From contig DUJX01000068.1 of assembly GCA_013329575.1 (NCBI GenBank), forward strand, positions 1 through 12,081: DNA of 12,081 nucleotides, given 5' to 3'. Shown here in pieces: positions 1-5,659 of the stretch; the stretch's first letter is position 1, and the number at the start of each line of letters is the position of its first letter. Both the position numbers and the translations under genes were made by a program. Source of the DNA: Halobacteria archaeon. Its GTDB lineage: Archaea > Halobacteriota > Methanoliparia > Methanoliparales > Methanoliparaceae. The notes under the pieces are model-generated. The model was not told where the DNA came from and ran no database searches. It saw only the letters and a list, made by a program, of their open reading frames with translations.

Positions 1-429
1 GTTATAGAAACACCTGGACATTGCAACGGACATATATCCTTGGTTGAATTAGATAAAGGCTGGTGTTTTATCGGCGATCTGTTTGTGTCAGAGAGACCGA
101 GAGTTATACGGCCTGAGGAGAACTTAAGAGAGATAATACGATCTATGAATAGATTGTTAGATCTAAGCACAAAAAAATTGATCTTGTTTGCTTCTAATGG
201 TAAGATAGTCGATGACGGCCGTAACGCGCTCGAATCTTGCATACAGTACCTGAGAGAGATGGCAAAAAAAGCAAGAAATCTTAATGAGCAAGGTTTATCC
301 GTTAATGAGATCGTACAGGAGTTATTTGGTGGAGAACAAACAATAGGCGCGTTTGGCACTTTTAAAGATATGACGCAAGGTCAATTTTCTACCGAAAACT
401 TGGTTAAAGAACTTTTAAAATTAGAATAA
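1..429 (+). CDS. Metallo-beta-lactamase-fold hydrolase, C-terminal part (5' end outside window)
   Basis: The reading frame is open from base 1, so the gene begins upstream of the window; 142 residues are visible. Visible residues 4-11 read TPGHCNGH, the fourth metal-binding motif of the metallo-beta-lactamase fold (ligand His at residue 7). GDLFV follows at 25-29, where Asp26 sits in the place of the metal-bridging Asp. In this family a His normally follows in a GHG- or SHG-like loop as the last ligand. Here the matching segment is FASNGKIVDDG, with Asn (residue 66) where His is expected. The C-terminal ~70 residues are helical and resemble the tail of glyoxalase II-like or RNase Z-like MBL proteins, but the substrate cannot be told. 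A TTG at 40 could be mistaken for the start; it is internal, because the conserved motif lies upstream of it. The gene is followed after 71 bases by the DUF6506 gene on the same strand. Confidence 0.85.
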   Translation, partial: VIETPGHCNGHISLVELDKGWCFIGDLFVSERPRVIRPEENLREIIRSMNRLLDLSTKKLILFASNGKIVDDGRNALESCIQYLREMAKKARNLNEQGLSVNEIVQELFGGEQTIGAFGTFKDMTQGQFSTENLVKELLKLE

Positions 430-435
430 TTAGAT

Positions 436-447
436 AAAATATATATT
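436..447 (+). promoter_or_regulatory. Possible TATA box for the DUF6506 gene
   Basis: The run AAAATATATATT lies about 55-65 bases before the ATG at 501. An archaeal transcript would start roughly 25 bases downstream, inside the repeat element at 458-484, giving a short leader that carries the GGTGAT ribosome-binding site. The assignment is by position and composition only, in an AT-rich background. Confidence 0.3.
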
Positions 448-457
448 AAAAGAGTAT

Positions 458-484
458 GACTATCAAAAGAATATCAAAATAGTC
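458..484 (+). repeat. Operator-like repeat: inverted GACTAT/ATAGTC plus direct TATCAAAA pair
   Basis: GACTAT at 458-463 is matched by its exact reverse complement ATAGTC at 479-484. Nested within it, TATCAAAA occurs at 461-468 and again at 472-479, 11 bases apart, which is about one helical turn. The element lies just downstream of a candidate TATA box and just upstream of the ribosome-binding site of the DUF6506 gene. It could be a repressor site or a weak hairpin in the leader. The repeats are visible in the sequence; the function is inferred. Confidence 0.35.
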
Positions 485-500
485 TTAAAAGGTGATAAAT

Positions 501-809
501 ATGGATAAGATAAAATTAGCATTTATGTTTATGGTGCCAGGTTTAAATCCTGAAAAAGATATTGCGATGATCGATTCTAAGAACATACAATTTATATCAG
601 TAGGTGTCAGCGATATAGACGATGCAGTAAAAACAGCAAAAAAATTAGCCGACGATGGTGTAAAAGCGATAGAACTTTGTTCTGCCTTCGGATATAAAGA
701 TGTATCACGAGTGGCAGATGCGGTAGGTGATAATGTCGTTGTAGGGGTAGTAAGATTTGATCTAAGTAATTCAGAGAAGTTTAAAAATCTGTTAAGATTA
801 TCCCCCTGA
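501..809 (+). CDS. Small DUF6506-type protein of unknown function
   Basis: The product is 102 residues from the ATG at 501. A GTG at 492 is in frame, but it lies inside the ribosome-binding site GGTGAT (491-496), which is spaced correctly for the ATG, so I prefer 501. The sequence has the pattern of the DUF6506 family: a hydrophobic first strand (KLAFMFMVPG), then a second strand (FISVGV), a helix rich in Ala and Lys, the signature GVKAIELCSAFGYKDV, and the closing VVVGVVRFD. These suggest a small alpha/beta barrel-like or ferredoxin-like domain with a conserved Cys in the ELC motif. No reaction is known for the family as far as I can say. It has no signal peptide or membrane segment. Its last 12 bases overlap the 3' end of the convergent SAMP-like gene. 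The preceding MBL gene may be co-transcribed, but a separate promoter seems possible. Confidence 0.8.
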   Translation: MDKIKLAFMFMVPGLNPEKDIAMIDSKNIQFISVGVSDIDDAVKTAKKLADDGVKAIELCSAFGYKDVSRVADAVGDNVVVGVVRFDLSNSEKFKNLLRLSP

Positions 810-1079
810 TATCAGAGGTAAGAGTGTTATCTCATCGCCGTCTTCTATCCCGGTGGAGAGACCATTTAGGGAATCGATATTCCTCCCATTTTTTAATATT
901 ATAATATACTCTATAAGCCTGCCGTCTTTATCATATAACTTATCATTTAACTCAGGATGGATAGAGGTTATCCTATCTAAGACCATTCTTACATTTGGTC
1001 TGCCATCTTCTAATACGATAGAGTTTAATCCATCAAGAATATGACCATAAATTCCATAAGTTCTTATCTTTACAATCAT
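798..1079 (-). CDS. MoaD/ThiS/SAMP-like ubiquitin-fold protein ending in Gly-Gly
   Basis: This 93-residue protein has the beta-grasp layout of MoaD, ThiS and archaeal SAMPs: an N-terminal strand MIVKIRTYG, a helix around VRMVLDRI, a central strand EYIIILKNGRNI, the loop GIEDGDEITLLP, and the C-terminal tail LISGG. The final Gly-Gly is the feature adenylated by E1-like enzymes so that the protein can carry sulfur (molybdopterin or tRNA thiolation) or be conjugated to lysines. Which of these applies here cannot be told from sequence, and no E1-like or MoaE gene lies in the window. The start ATG is 5 bases after the arvC stop, so the two genes are very likely co-transcribed, although no strong ribosome-binding site precedes it. 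Its 3' end overlaps the convergent DUF6506 gene by 12 bases. Confidence 0.85.
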   Translation of the reverse strand: MIVKIRTYGIYGHILDGLNSIVLEDGRPNVRMVLDRITSIHPELNDKLYDKDGRLIEYIIILKNGRNIDSLNGLSTGIEDGDEITLLPLISGG

Positions 1080-1084
1080 TTTTC

Positions 1085-1498
1085 TTATTCTTTCTTTTTA
1101 TATTTAAAGAGCGAGGGCATATGCAATGCATATGAACCGTCTTTTTTCTCTATGATTAGCTCGTCTCTTCGCATAAGGATATCTAAATCTAGCTGATACG
1201 ATCCGTCATCGATTACTTTGATGCTTTCTATCTCTCTATCATCAATTATATTCTTAAAATTTTTTTTGTTTTTTTTATGGAATCTTTCGATCTCGTTGAG
1301 AGTGTCCAGATTATCTAACTGGATATCCGACTGGATATTATTATAGATCAGATCTTTTATCTCGTTCTTATCTCTCGTCTCAATATTCTTAGTAGCGATA
1401 TAATAAAATTTTTTACCACCGCAAAACGAGCATCCTTTCAATATTTGTATATCCCCATCATCATAAACCCTTCCGCATCGTGCACATTTATGTGGCAT
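1085..1498 (-). CDS. arvC: OapC/ArvC-family zinc-ribbon protein
   Basis: This 137-residue protein opens with a zinc ribbon: Cys5 and Cys8 (KCARCG) pair with Cys23 and Cys26 (GCSFCGG), and the segment in between matches the archaeal pattern of 'Cys-knuckle, acidic turn, Cys-knuckle'. A low-complexity Lys/Asn/Asp-rich linker covers about residues 40-95. A conserved C-terminal module follows, IKVIDDGSYQLDLDILMRRD and then DGSYALHMPSLF, typical of the OapC family (COG3364-like). Haloarchaeal homologues lie beside the main replication origin (origin-associated proteins) and with the ArvA GTPase linked to extracellular vesicle formation. The molecular role is unknown; a nucleic-acid or protein adaptor role is a guess. 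The ATG is preceded by GGAGATTTTGA, a good ribosome-binding site. Unlike arvA-arvB (4 bases apart), it is separated from arvB by 151 bases that hold a mini-ORF. Confidence 0.85.
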   Translation of the reverse strand: MPHKCARCGRVYDDGDIQILKGCSFCGGKKFYYIATKNIETRDKNEIKDLIYNNIQSDIQLDNLDTLNEIERFHKKNKKNFKNIIDDREIESIKVIDDGSYQLDLDILMRRDELIIEKKDGSYALHMPSLFKYKKKE

Positions 1499-1522
1499 TC
1501 AAAATCTCCTATCCTTGAACCA

Positions 1523-1564
1523 TTATTGAATTACAAATGCACATAATATTTGATTTATGATCAT
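1523..1564 (-). CDS. Putative 13-codon leader ORF upstream of arvC
   Basis: On the minus strand the ATG at 1564 is preceded by GGAGATCTTTAA, a ribosome-binding site with 8-base spacing from GGAG. It encodes MIINQILCAFVIQ and ends in TAA at 1525-1523. Its stop overlaps another ATG (TAATG), which opens a four-codon frame closing in TAG directly at the GGAG of arvC. This arrangement would allow ribosomes to reach arvC by coupled re-initiation. A peptide this short cannot be proven coding from one sequence, and a TTTAAA promoter element could give the same bases. A near-identical arrangement precedes atpD. Confidence 0.3.
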   Translation of the reverse strand: MIINQILCAFVIQ

Positions 1565-1611
1565 TTAAAGATCTCCATTTATAACCTTTTAAAAACATGA
1601 TAAGATTTCTG

Positions 1612-1632
1612 CCGAAGATTGGAGATTCTCGG
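1612..1632 (-). other. Weak hairpin between arvB and arvC
   Basis: Read on the minus strand, CCGAGA and TCTTCGG can pair around an 8-base loop, with one bulged T, about 18 bases past the arvB stop. No clean T-run follows, so an intrinsic terminator is unlikely. It could attenuate read-through from arvB towards arvC or stabilise the arvAB mRNA 3' end. Confidence 0.2.
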
Positions 1633-1649
1633 TTAATCATCATAACCTA

Positions 1650-2000
1650 TCATATCTCGGATATAAGAGCAGATATACGTCCTCTATCCTTCTCAATATT
1701 CTTAATCTGATTTGGTGAACCTATTATGGTTATCCTTTTTGGATTTTTAGGTTTACTAAACAGTTTGGAAAAGATAGATCTTTTATCAACAGAAGGATAA
1801 CTTTCCATCTCTATTCCTACAAAATCAGAAGATATTTCCACCATTGTGGCTTCAATAAGCTTTGCTTCCTCGTCTGGAGATAAACCTTTCTCTAATACAA
1901 TTATTTTGCCATCCTTAACCCCATCGAGAATCATCCTTATCTTTTCATAAGATGTCATATTCGTCAACATCTCTTCCGAGATTAGATCTATACGTACCAT
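1650..2000 (-). CDS. arvB: OapB/ArvB family protein (DUF2073)
   Basis: This 116-residue protein matches the euryarchaeal DUF2073 family, now named OapB/ArvB: the N-terminal VRIDLISEEML, the helix YEKIRMILDGVKDGKIIVLEKGLSPDEEAKLIE, the signature FVGIEMESYP, and the ending RITIIGSPNQIKNIEKDRGRISALI. It is probably a small alpha/beta protein with no membrane segment. It starts 4 bases after the arvA stop; its ribosome-binding site AGGTGAT spans that stop codon, so the two genes are translationally linked. It has been seen beside the GTPase ArvA across Euryarchaeota, which suggests a regulator or partner of that GTPase; this is inference from gene order. The internal KLFSKPKNPKR stretch (about residues 80-90) is basic and could contact membrane lipid or nucleic acid. 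Confidence 0.88.
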   Translation of the reverse strand: MVRIDLISEEMLTNMTSYEKIRMILDGVKDGKIIVLEKGLSPDEEAKLIEATMVEISSDFVGIEMESYPSVDKRSIFSKLFSKPKNPKRITIIGSPNQIKNIEKDRGRISALISEI

Positions 2001-2004
2001 ATCA

Positions 2005-2640
2005 TCACCTAAAATGATCGTATATACTCTTATATAAGGTCTCGATATTCTCGCCTTTTAATGCCGAGATAGGTATAACCGTATGCTGAGGAAACGCTTC
2101 CATTATTTTTAAAGGTTTTGCAGTTGGTAGATCGATCTTATTTGCGACGATAAGTAACGGAAGCTTTCTCGCCTCCATATTTCCTATCACGGTTATATTA
2201 ACCTGAGTATATGGACTCTCTGTCGCGTCCATAACCAGTAAAACGCCATCCAAATCATCCAGCCATCTTATTGCCTCAATAACCCCCTCTGCTGCCTCTT
2301 TAGCTCGTATTTTTGCCTCATCCTCTTCTAAATCATATTTTAAAAAATCGTGGTAATCCAATTTTGTAGCCAAGCCGGGAGTATCAACAATATCCAGTTT
2401 AAGAGATGATTTTCCCACATCTATGGATATATCTTTCTTTCTTAATACCCGTCGCGTCTCATGTGGTATCTCAGAAACACCGTTCAGTTCTTCACCAGTC
2501 CAATCTTTGATTATTTTATTTGCAAGAGTTGTCTTTCCTGCATTTGGTGGACCGTATATCCCAATCTTAACCTTTTTATCACCAAATATTTTACTTATAA
2601 AAGACCAAAATTTTTCTTTTATGGACGACCACGCGCTCAT
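2005..2640 (-). CDS. arvA: Era-like small GTPase, OapA/ArvA family
   Basis: This 211-residue GTPase has all guanine-nucleotide motifs: P-loop GPPNAGKTT at 30-38, the switch I region IPHETRRV at 58-65, DTPG at 86-89, NKID at 167-170 and SALKG at 192-196. The first ~20 residues (MSAWSSIKEKFWSFISKIFG) form an amphipathic, aromatic-rich helix that could lie on a membrane. Its match is the euryarchaeal Era-like GTPase next to DUF2073 and a zinc ribbon. In Haloferax this cluster lies beside the main replication origin, and the GTPase was reported to drive extracellular vesicle formation (hence ArvA). A membrane-remodelling role here is inferred from that homology and the N-terminal helix. The ATG follows GGAGATCTTAA, a good ribosome-binding site. 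It is the first gene of the minus-strand cluster, after a 204-base AT-rich spacer. Confidence 0.9.
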   Translation of the reverse strand: MSAWSSIKEKFWSFISKIFGDKKVKIGIYGPPNAGKTTLANKIIKDWTGEELNGVSEIPHETRRVLRKKDISIDVGKSSLKLDIVDTPGLATKLDYHDFLKYDLEEDEAKIRAKEAAEGVIEAIRWLDDLDGVLLVMDATESPYTQVNITVIGNMEARKLPLLIVANKIDLPTAKPLKIMEAFPQHTVIPISALKGENIETLYKSIYDHFR

Positions 2641-2844
2641 TTAAGATCTCCGACTTTTAATTTTTAGTAAACGATATGGTTACTAGAGAATATCTTACTA
2701 TTTTATTTAATAAACATATCTTAGTTTTTATTTTTAATAATTAACTTTCGTAATATATAACTTTGTGCATAACGCGATGGTATTATATACTCTTAGCCAG
2801 ATTTATCCAGACAATTTCTATTAGATTTTGTGATCGAAATACGA
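2641..2844. other. AT-rich intergenic spacer upstream of arvA
   Basis: This 204-base spacer between arvA and mptA (both on the minus strand) is much richer in A+T than its flanks. On the minus strand it offers two TATA-like candidates for arvA, GTTATATATTAC (about 2753-2765) and TTATTAAATAAAAT (about 2703-2717). Its mptA-proximal end holds the TGATCG/CGATCA hairpin. Because related Arv/Oap clusters border a replication origin in haloarchaea I looked for origin-recognition-box-like inverted repeats and saw none that convinced me. No ORF of useful length is present. Confidence 0.4.
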
Positions 2845-2847
2845 TCA
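2831..2847 (-). terminator. Hairpin at the mptA stop codon
   Basis: TGATCG (2831-2836) and CGATCA (2842-2847) are exact reverse complements around a 5-base loop. The TGA stop of mptA is formed by the first arm as read on the minus strand. A second, competing pairing uses TGTGAT at 2829-2834 and ATCACA at 2848-2853. There is no T-run right after it, so it may protect the mRNA 3' end rather than terminate transcription. Confidence 0.35.
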
Positions 2848-3804
2848 ATCACAAGTAAGGATCATCTTTCCGTTAAAGTTGTTATTTATCTCTCTTCTTA
2901 AATCAGCAAGAGTAGCAACCCGTTCTGCAAACGCATTATGCCTGTGAATACTCTCCTCGTTTATCTGTTTTATGGTCACGATGGTCTCATCAGGAAGATA
3001 GTCAAACTTTTCTACTACCTTTTTAGCCATCTCTCTCACACAATCCTCTACAAACTTTGGATTCTTATGTGCTGTATAGACTAGATCCTGTTCATCGGCT
3101 CTTTTTAAAAATTCATAGATCGGAGAGCTTACAGACCCTTCTATTATCGCGATTATGTCGTCTAATGATAAATAATACTCTTCAGGAACCTCTATCGAGA
3201 TTATCCCTCTGCCTCGCTGGTTATGTGTTGCCATTGGAACAGTGGTTACAAATTTTTCTATCTTCTCGTCTTCTACTCCTATCTTCTTTAACTCGTCTAT
3301 TGCTAGATCCCGCATCATCTCTTGAGCACACGGGCATGCAGTCATACCTATTACTTCCGCGCCGATTGTCTTTTTTGTCTTTTTACCCCGTTCGAGTTGG
3401 GCACTAGCGAATATATTGACCACTTCTTGACACTGATGTTTCGTAATCTTGGTCTTCTTTTTAAGCACGTACTCGCTTCTCATCCTCACCTCGCTTTTGG
3501 TGGCATATTCATGCCTATCCAAGAGTCTTTTTGCAATCTCCCCGCATAAATCTTCTATGATATATGCCGGGGAAGTTATCGCATCTTCTAGTACCTCGTT
3601 CATCGCCTCAAAATTTCGGGAAAGGTTTGCCCCTTTTATGTTCGATGGTAGATCCACAAATATATCAAATGTAGAGATTAAGACGATAGGTCTTTTTCCT
3701 TTTCGAGCGATCTCTACCAATTTTTTAACATCTGTGACACCGACACGGTTTAAAGTTATTGCAACATCAGGTCTTGTAGACTGAACATCTGGAAGATTGA
3801 TCAA
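2845..3804 (-). CDS. mptA: GTP cyclohydrolase MptA (type IV / FolE2 family)
   Basis: MptA converts GTP to 7,8-dihydroneopterin 2',3'-cyclic phosphate, the first step towards tetrahydromethanopterin in methanogens and to related pterins in other archaea. The 319-residue length is normal. Family signatures are complete: LPDVQ near the N-terminus, [11 protein letters not shown] at 58-68, ACPCAQ at 156-161 (Cys157 and Cys159 in the metal-binding region), ATHNQRGRG at 192-200, and [12 protein letters not shown] at 284-295. These enzymes use a divalent metal, Fe(II) for the methanogen enzyme. The start is a TTG at 3804 rather than ATG. It is fixed by GAGGTG at 3813-3818 with 8-base spacing and by the fact that the family N-terminus (LPDVQ) begins right there. 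The gene is transcribed divergently from pyrD across a 120-base region; a hairpin overlaps its stop codon. Confidence 0.95.
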   Translation of the reverse strand: MINLPDVQSTRPDVAITLNRVGVTDVKKLVEIARKGKRPIVLISTFDIFVDLPSNIKGANLSRNFEAMNEVLEDAITSPAYIIEDLCGEIAKRLLDRHEYATKSEVRMRSEYVLKKKTKITKHQCQEVVNIFASAQLERGKKTKKTIGAEVIGMTACPCAQEMMRDLAIDELKKIGVEDEKIEKFVTTVPMATHNQRGRGIISIEVPEEYYLSLDDIIAIIEGSVSSPIYEFLKRADEQDLVYTAHKNPKFVEDCVREMAKKVVEKFDYLPDETIVTIKQINEESIHRHNAFAERVATLADLRREINNNFNGKMILTCD

Positions 3805-3812
3805 ATCAATTA

Positions 3813-3818
3813 CACCTC
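3813..3818 (-). promoter_or_regulatory. Ribosome-binding site that fixes the mptA TTG start
   Basis: GAGGTG on the minus strand lies 8 bases before the TTG at 3804 and pairs with the archaeal 16S rRNA 3' end (anti-SD core CACCTC). No ATG is available near this position in the mptA frame, so the site supports the TTG. Confidence 0.7.
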
Positions 3819-3850
3819 TTTATCAAGTACTTTTTTAGGTTATCTTAATT

Positions 3851-3862
3851 GTTATTATAAGT
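3851..3862 (-). promoter_or_regulatory. Possible TATA box for mptA
   Basis: ACTTATAATAAC on the minus strand lies about 50 bases before the mptA start. Transcription would begin near 3830, leaving a leader of roughly 25 bases that includes the GAGGTG ribosome-binding site. Assigned by position and composition. Confidence 0.35.
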
Positions 3863-3892
3863 TTGCATAAATTAAAAAAGTCCGAGGTTAAA

Positions 3893-3912
3893 TTTATATT
3901 TCAATATATAAA
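3893..3912 (+). promoter_or_regulatory. TATA box for a probably leaderless pyrD transcript
   Basis: TTTATATT begins at 3892-3893, about 28 bases before the pyrD ATG at 3925, and there is no ribosome-binding site in the intervening bases (which are mostly A). This is the standard geometry for an archaeal leaderless mRNA starting at or within a few bases of the ATG. The second TATATAAAT immediately after it would place the start inside the gene and fits less well. Confidence 0.5.
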
Positions 3913-3924
3913 TAAAACAAGCAA

Positions 3925-4866
3925 ATGTATGAATGTGGAAGAATAGATCTTAGAAATCCGTTGATTCTGGCATCTGGAATATTAGGAAGCACAGGATCGT
4001 CTCTTAACCGTATTGCTAATCTCGGAGCCGGGGCGGTGGTGACAAAATCGATAGGCGCCACACAAAGAGAGGGACATCCCGGGCCTGTATTAATAAAGAC
4101 GGATACAGGGTTTTTAAATGCTGTCGGGTTACCAAACCCATCATACAAATATTTTGTGGAAGAATTGAACGATTTTAATAGAGATTGTCCTTTAATAATA
4201 AGTATATTCGGGGCAAACAGATCAGAATTAACAAAGATCGTAGAAAATCTGGAAGAATATGCTGATGCTTTTGAATTGAATCTGAGCTGTCCGCACGTGA
4301 AAGGTTACGGTATGGATATAGGAAAAGATCCCGTCTTTGTTGAAAATATTACCCGAGAGATCAAAAAGATTACTAAAAAGCCGTTATGGGTAAAATTGAC
4401 TCCAAACGTGGATGATATAACAAAGATAGGGATCGCTGCCGAGAATGGTGGTGCAGATGCTGTTGTTGCTATAAATACAGTACGTGGAATGAGAATAGAT
4501 ACCGAATCAGGTTATCCGTTGCTTGGAAATGTTTATGGAGGGTTATCTGGAGGAGCAATCAAACCAATAGGATTAATGGCTGTATATTCTCTTTATAAAC
4601 GATTAAAGATACCTATAATTGGCGTAGGCGGTATTGAAGGATACAAAGATGTGATAGAATACTTTATGGCAGGTGCGAGGGCGGTAGAGATAGGAAGCGG
4701 TATTTATAATAATACAAACATATTTAACGATATAAAATCAGATTTAGATACTTATTTGAATAAAAAAGGTATAAAATTGGAGGAATTAGTTGGATTGGTA
4801 CATAAAAGAGGGGATACCAAAGAGTGTAACGATCAAAAGAGTAAAGAACGAGAACAAAAATGTTAA
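3925..4866 (+). CDS. pyrD: Dihydroorotate dehydrogenase catalytic subunit, class 1B
   Basis: This FMN enzyme oxidises dihydroorotate to orotate in pyrimidine synthesis; with PyrK it passes electrons to NAD+. The 313-residue protein shows the TIM-barrel signatures: NPLILASGILGSTG at 11-24, GLPNPSYK at 68-75, NLSCPHVKGYG at 119-129 with Cys122 as the class 1 catalytic base, WVKLTPN at 155-161 (FMN-contacting Lys157), INTVRG at 183-188, GGLSGGAIKP at 205-214 and GVGGIEG at 233-239. The usual family C-terminus VGLVHKR is at 289-295. After it comes an 18-residue charged tail not expected in the family, written in the stretch that also encodes the start of PyrK. The ATG has no ribosome-binding site, and the upstream TATA box fits a leaderless transcript. 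The order pyrD then pyrK is reversed from the familiar Bacillus pyrK-pyrD order. Confidence 0.95.
   Translation: MYECGRIDLRNPLILASGILGSTGSSLNRIANLGAGAVVTKSIGATQREGHPGPVLIKTDTGFLNAVGLPNPSYKYFVEELNDFNRDCPLIISIFGANRSELTKIVENLEEYADAFELNLSCPHVKGYGMDIGKDPVFVENITREIKKITKKPLWVKLTPNVDDITKIGIAAENGGADAVVAINTVRGMRIDTESGYPLLGNVYGGLSGGAIKPIGLMAVYSLYKRLKIPIIGVGGIEGYKDVIEYFMAGARAVEIGSGIYNNTNIFNDIKSDLDTYLNKKGIKLEELVGLVHKRGDTKECNDQKSKEREQKC
4779..4784 (+). promoter_or_regulatory. Internal ribosome-binding site for pyrK within pyrD
   Basis: GGAGGA at 4779-4784 lies inside pyrD codons for Leu-Glu-Glu and 5 bases before the TTG at 4790. It is the strongest ribosome-binding site near the pyrK 5' end, and it decides the start, because no ATG or GTG occurs in the pyrK frame until well into the conserved domain. 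Confidence 0.65.
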
Positions 4867-5593
4867 GACTTTATTCTTCGATGAAGCGGTATCACTCGGA
4901 TCGCCGGGCCAGTATTTGATGGTCTGGATAAGAGGTATAGACGAGATACCGATATCGCTCTCATACAAAAACGCTATAACCGTTGAGAAGGTTGGTTTGG
5001 CAACAAACGCGTTGTTTAATCTTGATAAAGGCGATTCTTTAGGATTAAGGGGCCCTCTCGGCAATAAATTTAAGATTTTAGAAGGATCTACCGTTCTCTT
5101 AATAGGCGGTGGGATAGGATTGGCCCCTTTGTTATATCTGGCAGACGTATTAAAAGATAATGGCACAAATATCACTACCTTGATCGGATCAAGGAATAAA
5201 GAAAGCCTTTTTTTTGATGATGAACTTAAAAAAGTATCAAAAGTATTCTTATCTACAGACGATGGGTCTTTTGGAACGAAGGGTAGTGTCTTAGACTTAT
5301 TAAAAAACTCAATAAAAGATCTTGATGTTTATGATATGGTATATGTATGTGGACCTGATAGGATGATACGGGCTCTCTTAGATCTTTTTGATAAGAAAAA
5401 CATATTGGAAAAGACACAGTTTAGCGTATCACGGATTATAAAATGCGGGCTTGGTATATGTGGATCTTGTTCCATCGATCCAAAAGGGCTTAGAGTCTGT
5501 AGGGACGGACCTGTCTTTTATGGCACAGAGATCATAGATTCAGAGATTGGGATATATATGAGAGATCATGCTGGAGTACGGTGCAGACTTTAA
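4790..5593 (+). CDS. pyrK: Dihydroorotate dehydrogenase electron-transfer subunit PyrK
   Basis: PyrK carries FAD and a [2Fe-2S] cluster and moves electrons from PyrD's FMN to NAD+. The product is 267 residues from the TTG at 4790. An N-terminal ferredoxin-reductase beta barrel contains SPGQYLMVWI (38-47) and IPISLSY (53-59), the FAD-binding counterpart of RP(I/L)S. LLIGGGIGLAPLL at 103-115 starts the NAD domain, and YVCGPDRM at 185-192 ends it. The iron-sulfur ligands are Cys219, Cys224, Cys227 and Cys237 in KCGLGICGSC and LRVCRDGPVF; the last gap is short, as in other archaeal members. It overlaps pyrD by 77 bases in another frame. The first conserved stretch, IPKSVTIKRV, begins at residue 9, so the start cannot be moved downstream. 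A weak hairpin with a T-run follows the stop. Confidence 0.93.
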   Translation: MDWYIKEGIPKSVTIKRVKNENKNVKTLFFDEAVSLGSPGQYLMVWIRGIDEIPISLSYKNAITVEKVGLATNALFNLDKGDSLGLRGPLGNKFKILEGSTVLLIGGGIGLAPLLYLADVLKDNGTNITTLIGSRNKESLFFDDELKKVSKVFLSTDDGSFGTKGSVLDLLKNSIKDLDVYDMVYVCGPDRMIRALLDLFDKKNILEKTQFSVSRIIKCGLGICGSCSIDPKGLRVCRDGPVFYGTEIIDSEIGIYMRDHAGVRCRL

Positions 5594-5598
5594 AAACG

Positions 5599-5615
5599 AA
5601 AACCTACCGGTTTTT
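5599..5615 (+). terminator. Terminator-like hairpin after pyrDK
   Basis: AAAACC (5599-5604) pairs with GGTTTT (5609-5614) around a 4-base loop and runs into a five-T tract, starting 6 bases past the pyrK stop. The stem is short; archaeal termination depends mainly on the T-run, so it is a plausible but weak operon end. Confidence 0.4.
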
Positions 5616-5640
5616 CATTATAAAGATCTGATTTGTGAGC

Positions 5641-5659
5641 CTTAAAGCAAAGCTTTGAG
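5641..5659 (+). other. Eight-base-pair hairpin in the pyrK downstream region
   Basis: CTTAAAGC and GCTTTGAG can pair over 8 positions (one of them G-T) around an AAA loop. It is followed after three bases by two tandem copies of AGTCCTATCT (5662-5671 and 5673-5682). This may belong to a small RNA or a 3' processing signal of the pyrDK mRNA; no known family is recognised. Confidence 0.3.

Noticed and set aside
40..429. TTG at 40 as the true start of the first gene
   Set aside because: The frame is open to the window edge and the metal-binding TPGHCNGH motif lies upstream of this codon.
492..500. GTG at 492 as the start of the DUF6506 gene
   Set aside because: The GTG is part of the GGTGAT ribosome-binding site that serves the ATG at 501.
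3057..3784. Several plus-strand ORFs of 75-116 codons opposite mptA
   Set aside because: They lie wholly antisense to a well-supported MptA, have no recognisable domain and no ribosome-binding site; they are shadows of the mptA codon pattern.
4790..4866. Possible frameshift joining pyrD and pyrK into one fusion protein
   Set aside because: Each protein is complete with its own family ends, and pyrK has a start codon with a correctly spaced GGAGGA; two overlapping genes explain the data better.
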